Shown: positions 7,474 to 14,964 of the stretch, piece after piece | Numbering within the stretch: position 1 is the first letter of the stretch | How the letters are laid out: every line of letters begins with the position of its first letter | NCBI GenBank assembly: GCA_964583765.1 | Contig: CAZOWW010000117.1 | Coordinates: forward strand, 1-17,746 | Source: CAZOWW01 sp964583765 | GTDB taxonomy: Bacteria > Actinomycetota > Actinomycetes > Actinomycetales > Kineosporiaceae | Length of the DNA stretch: 17,746 nt | Direction: 5' to 3' | Notes under the pieces: model-generated | The model's database searches: none | Told to the model about the DNA's origin: nothing | Seen by the model: only the letters and a program-made list of their open reading frames with translations | Made by a program: the position numbers and the translations under genes

Positions 7474-7709
7474 TACAGGGTGTGGTGTGCGACCGGTAGA
7501 TCAGCGGTCGGGAGCGGCTCCGAACAGTCCCGCCATGAGCGAGTGTGCGGACTCCACCGGCAACACGACTCACCTACTCGCTCCGGCCTGACCTGCACGG
7601 CCCCGAACACGGCCCCCCCCGGACGCCGGGAGGTCGAGACCCTCCCGGAACAGACTCACCGTCCCTGAGGACGCAATGGCCCGAATTGCCCACAGGCGAA
7701 GGACGCCGC
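7474..7709. other. Non-coding stretch between SOS box and terminator
   Basis: I see no convincing gene here on either strand. A plus-strand transcript starting near the SOS box would run about 240-270 bases and end at the hairpin 7710-7741, so a small RNA is possible. No promoter hexamers are clear. Confidence 0.3.
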
Positions 7710-7741
7710 GGGCCGTTCGGCGCGACGCCGAACGGCCCTTT
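7710..7741 (+). terminator. Rho-independent terminator upstream of the cas operon
   Basis: The arms GGGCCGTTCGGCG (7710-7722) and CGCCGAACGGCCC (7726-7738) pair perfectly over 13 bp around a CGA loop. They are followed by TTT and, after four bases, TTTT. The T-rich side is on the plus strand, so it would stop plus-strand transcription arriving from upstream. It ends 81 bases before csb1 and would insulate the operon, placing the cas promoter between 7742 and 7822 unless there is read-through. Confidence 0.75.
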
Positions 7742-7822
7742 GATCGTTTTGGGCGCGGCTGTCGGTGCGCGGGGCCATGCTGGCCCTGTGTGCGTTTCAG
7801 GTGACTCAAGGTGAGGTGAGCT
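7742..7822 (+). promoter_or_regulatory. Likely cas operon promoter and ribosome-site region
   Basis: This segment lies between the terminator and the GTG of csb1. It holds a small inverted repeat, GGGCCA-TGC-TGGCCC (7772-7786), which could be an operator. An AAGGTGAGGTGAG ribosome site precedes the start. No canonical -35/-10 pair is clear, so the promoter is placed by position only. Confidence 0.35.
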
Positions 7823-8983
7823 GTGTCGGTGGAATCGTTCTACGAGGATCTGCGGGCCGGGGTTGCTCTTGAGGGTGATCGTGCGGTGCTGCGGGTGGTG
7901 GCGACCTACGAGCCGGTGGGGGGTCCGGGCAGCCGGGTCTTCCCCCCGACGTATCCGAGGACGCGCGATGAGTCGCCCTACCTGCTCGAGCAGCGGTGGG
8001 TCGAGGGTACGGAGCGCTCAGACGTCCTCTTGGACGCGACGGCCTCCCAGGCGAACCGGGTGGAGGAGGCACTGCTGCGGGCGCGCCGCTCGGGCGAGGC
8101 GGCGTTCCCGCTGATGGAGTTGCGGCACACGGGCGAGGTGGAGCTCGTGTTGTCCTCGCTGGAGTGGCCGCACCGGTACGCCGATGCCTACGCGCGGGAC
8201 AGCCTGCTCGACGGGGTGCCGTTCGACCGCTCAACGCTGGGCCGGTCGCTGCGTGAGGCCTCGTTGGAGGATGCACGGGCGCTGTTCGCCGCGGACCCGG
8301 GGTCGTTGGTGTTCGGGGCGTGGGACTCGCACCGGCAGGGGCGCCAGCAGAAGTTCCCGCGTGTGTACGCCAGCGAGTTGATCGGGTGGGACCCGGTCGA
8401 GGCGGTCCGCAAGGCCGGGCGGTTGGACCCGCTGAACCTCACGGGGGCGGCCAGGCGCGGCAAGGACTCCGCGGAGTGGGAGTTCGTCGCGGCGGCCCAG
8501 AAGGTCAAGGGCGAGAAGCTCAGCGAGATCGGCCACGGGAACGTGGCCCCGAACGCCCAGCACGGCGGGGTAACGATCAGCTCGGCCCAGCGGTTCGCGA
8601 CGTTGTCCCTGGCCGGGTTGGATCGGATCGGCTTCGGGGACCTGTCGCGTGCGGGTGCAGTGGCCGCGCGAACCGCGCTCGCCGCCTATGCCCTGGTGGG
8701 CGACCGGCTGGCATTCGGCGGTCCGAGCGTGTGGTTGCGCAGCGGCTGCGAGCTGGTGCTGGTCTCCGAGCAACTGGTGTGGGTGCAGCGGGGCGGGCAG
8801 ACCGTGCCGACGCAGTTGTCCCGGGGCGACGCCCTGGACCTCCTGCGTCTGGCGGTGGAGCGTGCCGAACGGGAGGGGATGCGCTGGAACGCCGAGACGG
8901 TGGCCCTGACGCCCTCGCCGGCGCTGGCGAAGGCGATCGACTTCTCGCTGACCAAGGCCGCGCCCGAGGCGAAGGCGGAGTGA
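7823..8983 (+). CDS. csb1: Type I-G CRISPR Cas7 backbone protein Csb1 (GSU0053 family)
   Basis: This encodes 386 residues from a GTG start. Csb1 is the Cas7-group RAMP protein that polymerises along the crRNA in the I-G surveillance complex. Family-like features are an opening with EGDRAVLRVVATYEPVGG, a YLLEQRW segment at 53-59, the conserved-looking LLDATASQANRVEEALL at 69-85, FGAWDSHR at 164-171 and PRVYASELIGWD soon after. The C-terminal part carries the GDLSRAGAVAARTALAAYAL helix. Length fits the family. It is the first gene of the operon and ends four bases before csb2. Assignment rests on these motifs and on the very strong gene context (csb2, cas3, cas4-cas1, cas2 and an array). A lineage where Cas7 leads the operon is unremarkable. 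Confidence 0.9.
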   Translation: MSVESFYEDLRAGVALEGDRAVLRVVATYEPVGGPGSRVFPPTYPRTRDESPYLLEQRWVEGTERSDVLLDATASQANRVEEALLRARRSGEAAFPLMELRHTGEVELVLSSLEWPHRYADAYARDSLLDGVPFDRSTLGRSLREASLEDARALFAADPGSLVFGAWDSHRQGRQQKFPRVYASELIGWDPVEAVRKAGRLDPLNLTGAARRGKDSAEWEFVAAAQKVKGEKLSEIGHGNVAPNAQHGGVTISSAQRFATLSLAGLDRIGFGDLSRAGAVAARTALAAYALVGDRLAFGGPSVWLRSGCELVLVSEQLVWVQRGGQTVPTQLSRGDALDLLRLAVERAEREGMRWNAETVALTPSPALAKAIDFSLTKAAPEAKAE

Positions 8984-8987
8984 GCCG

Positions 8988-10526
8988 ATGCCGTTGACGA
9001 TCACGGTGGATCTGTTGGGGGGATCCTTCGATGCCGGTGATGCCGATGATCGGCGCCAGCCGGAGTGGCCGCCGCATCCAGCCCGATTGTTCTGCGCGTT
9101 GGTGGCCTCGGCCCGGTCCGAGGCCGAGCGGGAGGCTCTGGCCTGGCTGGAGGCCCAAGCCCCGCCCCTGGTGCAGGCCGCGAGCCGATACCGGGCGAGC
9201 GGATCCTCCTCGTACGTGGTGACGAACGATCTGTCGCACAAGGGTGGAAGCCAGACCCATCCGGGGCGGGGGAATCAACTGCGCAGCCGTGCCCGGGTGT
9301 TCCCTGCGGCCGCGCGGGTTCAGGTGGTCTGGGGCGAGGCCGACCCCGAGGCGGAGCTGGTCCAGCGGATCGACGCGATGTGCCGCCGCGTGCCCTATCT
9401 GGGGCGCTCGACCGGGGTGGCGAGCGTGGCGGCCGGGGCCGATGACGTCCTGGAAGGCCAACTCACCGCGGGCGCCGAGTCCGTCGAAGCCGTGGACGGC
9501 GATGCGAGCGCGGGCGCGGTGGTCGTGTTCGAGCCCTGTGACCAGCTCGACGGGGAGCTGATGGTGCGGGTGCCCTATCGGGGGTATCTGGCCGAGCTGG
9601 ACGAGTTGTTCGCCCAGAACCGCCCAGCCTGGCAGGCCAGCCGGTACCTGTACTACCGCCCCCGTCGCCCCGGGGGCAGCGCGCCAGGCGAGCCGGTGGC
9701 CGAGCCGTCGGTGTACCGGGATGTGGTGGTGCTGCGGTTCACGAGCCTTCGGCCCGAGGGCCGGCTGACGGCGAGGTTCGCCGAGGCCTTGCGGGCGCGG
9801 GTGCTCAAGGCCGCGGGCTCTGCGGCGCCCGCGGTGTTGCACGGGCACGACGCGGACGGCCGCCCGCATGTGGCGTTCTTGGCGTTGCCGCACGTGGCCA
9901 CCGGGCCCGGGCCCGGGCATGCCTCGCGGGATCGGTCCGGGCCCGAGCATGCCGACGGGCACCTGTTGGGGCTGGCGGTGGCGGTGCCGGACCTGCCCGC
10001 ACCCGAGCGCAAGGCCGTGTTGGCTGCGGTGCTCGGCCTGCGCCGGCGCGGGGATGCGGGTGAGGACGACACGGTGGACCTGCAGGTCCCGGGCATCGGC
10101 GGGGTGGAGTTGCGTTATGACCCGGGCCTGGTGCGGCCGTGGGGGGCTACTCCCGAGCGGTGGCGCCAGGGCAGCACCCGCTGGGTCAGCGCCACGCCGG
10201 TGCTGCTGGACCGCTACCCCAAGCGCGGTGACTTGGTCGAGGACATCGTGCGGGCCGGCCTGCATCAGGTGGGTCTGCCCGATCCGCTCGAGCTGGAGGT
10301 CTCGACCACCCCGATGGCCCCTGGTGCGGTGGCTCTGCGGTCGGTGGACCTGCCGGCCAAGTACTCCCGGCGCCTGTTCCGGCATGTGGCCGTGACTTTC
10401 GAGCACCCGGTGGCCGGGCCGGTGCTGGTGGGCGCGGGACGATATCTGGGAATCGGCCTGTTCGCGCCGGTCCGGGTCGCCACCGTGCCCGGGGACCGCG
10501 TGCAGAGCCGGGAGGGCGTGGCGTGA
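8988..10526 (+). CDS. csb2: Type I-G CRISPR protein Csb2 (Cas5-Cas6 fusion, GSU0054 family)
   Basis: This encodes 512 residues from ATG. Csb2 is the signature subunit of subtype I-G. The N-terminal part is Cas5-like and binds the crRNA 5' handle; the C-terminal part is Cas6-like and is expected to process the pre-crRNA. Visible marks are the N-terminal strand LTITVDLLGGSF followed by WPPHPARLFCALVA (27-40), the VPYLGRSTGVA segment, and near the C-terminus GPVLVGAGRYLGIGLF (477-492), a glycine-rich RAMP loop of the Cas6 type. There is no separate cas6 gene in the window, which agrees with the fusion. The stop overlaps the GTG of cas3 by four bases. A short 10-residue-period repeat (GPGHA...GPEHA) lies around residues 308-322. 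Confidence 0.9.
   Translation: MPLTITVDLLGGSFDAGDADDRRQPEWPPHPARLFCALVASARSEAEREALAWLEAQAPPLVQAASRYRASGSSSYVVTNDLSHKGGSQTHPGRGNQLRSRARVFPAAARVQVVWGEADPEAELVQRIDAMCRRVPYLGRSTGVASVAAGADDVLEGQLTAGAESVEAVDGDASAGAVVVFEPCDQLDGELMVRVPYRGYLAELDELFAQNRPAWQASRYLYYRPRRPGGSAPGEPVAEPSVYRDVVVLRFTSLRPEGRLTARFAEALRARVLKAAGSAAPAVLHGHDADGRPHVAFLALPHVATGPGPGHASRDRSGPEHADGHLLGLAVAVPDLPAPERKAVLAAVLGLRRRGDAGEDDTVDLQVPGIGGVELRYDPGLVRPWGATPERWRQGSTRWVSATPVLLDRYPKRGDLVEDIVRAGLHQVGLPDPLELEVSTTPMAPGAVALRSVDLPAKYSRRLFRHVAVTFEHPVAGPVLVGAGRYLGIGLFAPVRVATVPGDRVQSREGVA
9909..9953 (+). repeat. Short direct repeat inside csb2
   Basis: GGGCCCGGGCATGCC (9909-9923) and GGGCCCGAGCATGCC (9939-9953) match at 14 of 15 positions, 30 bases apart. 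In frame they encode GPGHA and GPEHA with a 10-residue period. This looks like local slippage or duplication in a surface loop rather than a functional element. Confidence 0.55.
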
Positions 10527-13500
10527 GCGCCGTGCACCCGATCCTGGGGCTGGGCGCGGAGGATTTCCCGGAGTTCTTCGAGCAGATCCACGGTCATGCC
10601 CCGTTCCCCTGGCAGAGCGCCTTGGTGCACGCCGTGCTGGTTCGGGGCAGTTGGCCCTCGCTCGTGGATGTGCCCACCGGTCTCGGCAAGACCTCGCTGC
10701 TGGACGTGGCGGTGTTCGTGGCCGCGGCCACCGCCGGCCAGAACCGTCCCGACCGGGTGGGGCGCAGGCGCTGCCTGTTCGTCGTCGATCGCCGGGTGGT
10801 GGTGGACGAGGCCACCGCACACGCCCGGAAGATCGTCGCGGCGTTGGCCGGCGCCGAGGCCGTCCGGGCAGAAGGAGCGGGCCAAGGCGGGGCGCTGGCC
10901 CGGGCGGCGCAGGGGCTGCGGCTGTTGGGTGGCACGCGTCCGGGCGAGGGCGAGCTGGTGAGCGTGACGCGGATGCGGGGCGGGACCAGCTGGTCGACGG
11001 ATTGGGCTCAGCGCCCGGATCGCCCCGGGATCGTGGTGAGCACGGTGGACCAGGTCGGGTCCCGGTTGCTGTTCCGCGGGTACGGGGTCTCCGAACGGCG
11101 CCGCTCAATCGATGCCGCACTGGTGGGCACCGATGCCCTGCTGCTGGTCGACGAGGCCCACCTGGCCACCGCGCTGTTGCGCACGCTGGGCCAGATCGCC
11201 GCCCGCGACCGTACGGCGATCGCGGTGCCGGGCCTGGCCGTGGTGCAGTTGACCGCGACCGCCGCTCGCACCACCCCCACGCCCCCCACGGCAGAAGAGG
11301 CGGGGCAGTGGGTCCTGCCGCTGGACCTGGGCGCGCATCAGGCGGTGGCCGAGGCGGCCCGTCGGCTGGACGCGGCCAAGACGTTGTATCTGCGGGAGGT
11401 CCCGGCAAGGAAGGCCCCGGCCGAACTGGCGCGGGCCGCCCGCACCCTGGCCCACGCCCGCCCCGGGGACGGTGGTGGGCGGGCGCCGGCGGTGCTGGTG
11501 GTGTGCAACACGGTGGACCGGGCCCGGGCCGTGCACGACGAGCTGGTCAAGAACCAGGGCGCAGGTGCGGCAGGCCTGGACGTGGAGCTGTTGATCGGCC
11601 GGTCCCGGCCGGTCGACCGGGCCCGCCGCGAGCAGGAGATCCTGGCGCGGTTCGGGATCGGTGCGGCCCGCACCGAACGTCCGGCCGTGTTGGTGTCGAC
11701 CCAGACCGTCGAGGTGGGCGTGAACCTGGACGTCGATGCACTGGTGAGCGAATCGGCTTCCTGGGACGCGCTGGTCCAGCGTCTGGGCCGGCTCAACCGT
11801 CTAGGCCGGCACGGTGAACGGTTCCCCGGCGCCCACAGCGCGGTGGCACTGATCGTGCACGACGGCCAGCTGGACGGCCCCGTCTACGGTGCGGCCCGCG
11901 ATCGCACCTGGGAGCACCTACGGTCGCTGACTGAGCCGGTCGAGGACCTGGACGGCGTTCTCGGCGGCCAGGCACAGGGGGTGGGGGTGTCCCCGGCCCA
12001 GTGCCGGGACCTGACCGAACGCGTGCCCGCCGAGGCGTATCTGGCCGCTCCCCACAGCCCGATCGTGACCGCCCCGGTCCTGGACCGCTGGGCGCGCACG
12101 GCCCCGGTCCCGGCCAACGACCCGCCCATCGAGGACTACCTGCACGGCTTCGGCACCTCAGGGCCCTCGGTCAGCCTCGTCTGGCGCGAGAGGCTCCTGG
12201 CACCCACCTCGCGCGTGGACCTGGACGCCGCGCCCGTCGAACACGGCGAGGAGTGGCTGGAGGATCTACTGACCGCCGCGCCCCCGCGGGCCGGTGAGAC
12301 CGTGGAGGTGCCGTTGGCTGCGGTGCGCCGCTGGGCCGGCGGGCAACGCCCGAGCCCGGTCAGCGACCTGGAGATCCTCGACGAGCCAGAGCCATCCGGG
12401 CGCCCCGAACGGGAGCCCTTCGAGGTCCTGGTCCGTCGCGAGGACCCGCGACCTGCACGGCGCGGGGCGCGTTCCCCAGGGCCCGGATGGCGGTGGGTGG
12501 ACGCTGTGAGGCTTCGCCCCGGGGACGTCGTCCTCGTGCCGGCCGAGCGCGGGGGCCTGGACGCCTTCGGCTGGAACCCGGCCCACATCGAGCGGGTCCC
12601 GGATGTCAGCGAAGCCGCCGCTACGGACTCCGGGCGGCTGTTGCTGTACCTGGACCGGACCCTGGGCCGGCGCCTGCACCTGCCCCCGGCCCAGGCCAAG
12701 GCCGTCGCCGTCCTGGCCGGCGCGATCAGCCGGATCCTGGCAGGCGACCAGGACGAGGAGATCGACCCGAGGACCAGGAGCGGCGAAGAACCGTCCGCGC
12801 CCATCGCCGAGGCCTCGGGCACCGACGAATTCCCTGAGGGCGAGCTCGCTGCAGCGCCCGGTGGACGGGAGCCCTTGGACGACGACCAGTTCGCCGACAT
12901 AGGTGTCGAGGTGCTGACCCGCAGGCTTCTGCAGACTGTGGCCGAGGGCCTGCACGCAGCACCCAATGTCGACCCCGCGCAAGGCGGGCCACAGGAATGG
13001 GCCGATCCCGGGCGCCGGGAGCGGCTGTCCACCCTGGTGAATCAGGGGGTGCAGGCCCGTGGGACCCGGGCCCCGCGGGCGGTACTCGTGGGTTCGGATC
13101 CGTGGGAGGACCCCGAGGACCTGCACGGCCGTCGATCCGCCGACGCGGTCGTGCTCGGCTGGCGCCCGGCGCGGGCCGACGCCAGCCCCGCGCCGGGGAC
13201 AATCTCGGGGCGCGGGCACGGTGCGTTGTGGCCTCAGGAGACGGATGGCGACGGGATCGAGCGCAGCGAGGACGACCCCACCGCCTCCTCGCTGACCCCG
13301 ACCGGTGCCCGGGTGAGCCTGCACGTGCACTTGGCCGCAGTCAGGGAACGAGCCCGCCAGATCGCCGAGCACCTCGGGCTGTCCGACGAGTTGACCGCGG
13401 TGCTGGCCGATGCCGCCGGCTGGCATGACCTGGGCAAGGCCGAGGACCGCTTCCAGGCCATGCTGCACGGCGGGGACCCGTATGCGGCGGCCATCGCCGT

Positions 13501-13915
13501 CGAACCATTAGCCAAGTCCGGGATGGACCCCCAGGACCGCCAGGCCTGGCGGCTCGCCCGCCTGCGCGCGGGCCTGCCCGCAGGGGCCCGGCACGAGGCG
13601 TGGTCGGCGGCCCTGGTCGCCCACCATGTCGCCGAGCACGGCTACGTCGGGGACGCCGATCTGCTGGTCCACCTAGTCGCCAGCCACCACGGCCACGCAC
13701 GCCCGCTGTTGCCCTTGGTGGTCGACGACGACCCTCGCCCGGTGCACGCCGCGATCGACAACGCCAAGGTGCAGGTCGACTCGGCGCACACGATCGACCT
13801 GGACCATCCCGGCCGGTTCGCCGCCCTGAACCAGCGGTACGGGCGCTGGGGCCTGGCGCTGCTGGAGGCCGTGGTGCGCTGCGCCGACATGACAATCTCA
13901 GCGGAGGGATCATGA
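10523..13915 (+). CDS. cas3: Type I-G CRISPR helicase-nuclease Cas3 with C-terminal HD domain
   Basis: This encodes 1130 residues from a GTG that overlaps the csb2 stop. The superfamily 2 helicase comes first: a Q-motif-like FPWQ at 28-31, Walker A PTGLGKT at 51-57, the DEAH box at 210-213, motif III LTATA, motif V region STQTVEVGVNLD from 392, and motif VI QRLGRLNR at 419-426. The HD nuclease is at the C-terminus: His968-Asp969 in AGWHDLGKAEDRF, then His1024, His1034-His1035 and SHHGH (1054-1058), giving the metal-binding histidines. This helicase-then-HD order is known for I-G/I-U and is the reverse of most Cas3 proteins. A long acidic, low-complexity linker (about 740-860) joins the parts. 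Cas3 is recruited to target-bound complex and degrades the non-target strand. It overlaps the next gene by ATGA. Confidence 0.93.
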   Translation: MSAVHPILGLGAEDFPEFFEQIHGHAPFPWQSALVHAVLVRGSWPSLVDVPTGLGKTSLLDVAVFVAAATAGQNRPDRVGRRRCLFVVDRRVVVDEATAHARKIVAALAGAEAVRAEGAGQGGALARAAQGLRLLGGTRPGEGELVSVTRMRGGTSWSTDWAQRPDRPGIVVSTVDQVGSRLLFRGYGVSERRRSIDAALVGTDALLLVDEAHLATALLRTLGQIAARDRTAIAVPGLAVVQLTATAARTTPTPPTAEEAGQWVLPLDLGAHQAVAEAARRLDAAKTLYLREVPARKAPAELARAARTLAHARPGDGGGRAPAVLVVCNTVDRARAVHDELVKNQGAGAAGLDVELLIGRSRPVDRARREQEILARFGIGAARTERPAVLVSTQTVEVGVNLDVDALVSESASWDALVQRLGRLNRLGRHGERFPGAHSAVALIVHDGQLDGPVYGAARDRTWEHLRSLTEPVEDLDGVLGGQAQGVGVSPAQCRDLTERVPAEAYLAAPHSPIVTAPVLDRWARTAPVPANDPPIEDYLHGFGTSGPSVSLVWRERLLAPTSRVDLDAAPVEHGEEWLEDLLTAAPPRAGETVEVPLAAVRRWAGGQRPSPVSDLEILDEPEPSGRPEREPFEVLVRREDPRPARRGARSPGPGWRWVDAVRLRPGDVVLVPAERGGLDAFGWNPAHIERVPDVSEAAATDSGRLLLYLDRTLGRRLHLPPAQAKAVAVLAGAISRILAGDQDEEIDPRTRSGEEPSAPIAEASGTDEFPEGELAAAPGGREPLDDDQFADIGVEVLTRRLLQTVAEGLHAAPNVDPAQGGPQEWADPGRRERLSTLVNQGVQARGTRAPRAVLVGSDPWEDPEDLHGRRSADAVVLGWRPARADASPAPGTISGRGHGALWPQETDGDGIERSEDDPTASSLTPTGARVSLHVHLAAVRERARQIAEHLGLSDELTAVLADAAGWHDLGKAEDRFQAMLHGGDPYAAAIAVEPLAKSGMDPQDRQAWRLARLRAGLPAGARHEAWSAALVAHHVAEHGYVGDADLLVHLVASHHGHARPLLPLVVDDDPRPVHAAIDNAKVQVDSAHTIDLDHPGRFAALNQRYGRWGLALLEAVVRCADMTISAEGS

Positions 13916-14964
13916 ACGGTCTGCCACTTCCCGCCCTGGACGGACGCAGCCCGCTGGGCTTCCTGGCCGCGCTGGGGGTGTTGCGCCTGGTCACCGGTCA
14001 CAGCCATCCCCAGGCCCGCCTGGGGTGGTCCGCCCTCGAGTGCACGGCCGAACTGCACGACGCGCACACCCGGATCCAGGACCTGGCCTCGGACCTGGAA
14101 CAGATCGTGGCCCAGATCCCCGAAGGCGGGGTGCTACCCGGCCTGCCGGTGGACTTCCCGCCCCTGGGCGAGGCGCCGGACAAGCTGCGCCTGTCCCGCC
14201 CGGAGCTGTCCGCCTACGCCAGCCAGTTGTTCACCGGCCTAGACGCACCCGCCGCTCTGGAAGCAGAGCAGTGGTTGTGTTCCCTGGTCACAGATCTGGT
14301 GCTGGACGACAAGGGCCGGGCCTCGATCAGCTTGTTGACGGCGCCCTCGGGCAAGCAGTCGATGCGCACGATGCTCGAAAAGCCCTTGGCCATGGTCCGC
14401 AAGCATCCCGGCACCCTGACCGAGGCCCTGGTGGCCTGGCGCCGCTACCCCGAGGTCACTGGGGAGTACCTCGACCATCGGGTGCTCTTCGATGCGGCGG
14501 ACGCCCCGGACGGCAAGCCGCGCGAGCGGGGTATCCCCGGAGCCACCTGGCTGGCGCTCATGGCCTACCCGCTCCTGCTGACCACCGCGGTCAAGGCCCC
14601 CACGGGGACCGAACAGGTCACCTCCGGGTGGTCGCGGATGCGCGGACCCCGGGGGGCCTCTCGGCGTTTCACGTACCCGCTGTGGTCCCACCCCCTGGAT
14701 CTGCCCGGCGTCCAAGTCCTCCTGGAACACCCCGCGGTGGTTGGCTCCCCCGTGGGACCCGCCGGGATGCAATTGCGGGCGCTGTCGGTGTTCGCGATCC
14801 ACGCCGCCGAACGCCAGAAGATCTCCGGGCGCACATTCGCCGGTGTCCTGACACCGATCCGTCACGAGGCCCCAACGGCGCAGGCCGGGCCGGGGCGGCG
14901 TCCAGACCCGCGCGGGCCGCGCTCGGGCGCCTCCCGAGGAGGTGCGGGGGCGGTGATCGTGTGA
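13912..14964 (+). CDS. csb3: Compact Csb3-type (Cas8-like) subunit of the type I-G complex
   Basis: This encodes 350 residues from an ATG overlapping the cas3 stop (ATGA), with a GGAGGGA ribosome site. It begins LPALDGRSPLGFLAALGVLRLV (residues 5-26, quoted over two overlapping motifs: LPALDGRSPLGF and LAALGVLRLV), an opening also typical of I-G large-subunit proteins. Other features are an ISLLTAPSGKQSMRTML segment, a VLFDAADAPDGKPRERGIPG loop and an RRFTYPLWSHPLDLPGVQVLL segment near the C-terminus. The last 35 residues are Pro/Arg/Gly-rich and look disordered. I-G loci carry either the much longer Csx17 or a short protein of the GSU0052/Csb3 kind (also called Cas8u2). The length fits the latter. 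Position between cas3 and cas4-cas1 supports the call. It probably takes part in target or PAM recognition; that is inference. Confidence 0.75.
   Translation: MNGLPLPALDGRSPLGFLAALGVLRLVTGHSHPQARLGWSALECTAELHDAHTRIQDLASDLEQIVAQIPEGGVLPGLPVDFPPLGEAPDKLRLSRPELSAYASQLFTGLDAPAALEAEQWLCSLVTDLVLDDKGRASISLLTAPSGKQSMRTMLEKPLAMVRKHPGTLTEALVAWRRYPEVTGEYLDHRVLFDAADAPDGKPRERGIPGATWLALMAYPLLLTTAVKAPTGTEQVTSGWSRMRGPRGASRRFTYPLWSHPLDLPGVQVLLEHPAVVGSPVGPAGMQLRALSVFAIHAAERQKISGRTFAGVLTPIRHEAPTAQAGPGRRPDPRGPRSGASRGGAGAVIV

Noticed and set aside
7451..7520. A possible tRNA because of a GTTCGAT motif
   Set aside because: There is no cloverleaf pairing or acceptor stem around it. The motif is part of the SOS-type palindrome.
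7377..7610. N-terminal extension of the 76-residue ORF to 154 residues, and of the 24-residue ORF to 66 residues
   Set aside because: Both would run through the SOS box, and the added residues lack protein-like patterns. The 66-residue version remains possible and is noted in that entry.
8577..11408. A 943-codon open frame on the minus strand opposite csb1, csb2 and cas3
   Set aside because: It is an antisense shadow caused by high third-position GC. Its translation is Pro/Arg/Ala-rich low complexity, while the plus strand has clear Cas families.
14025..14960. N-terminal extension of the Cas4-Cas1 frame upstream of GTG 14961
   Set aside because: It overlaps the csb3-type gene in another frame and has Arg/Gly/Pro-rich shadow composition. 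The GTGA overlap gives a natural start.
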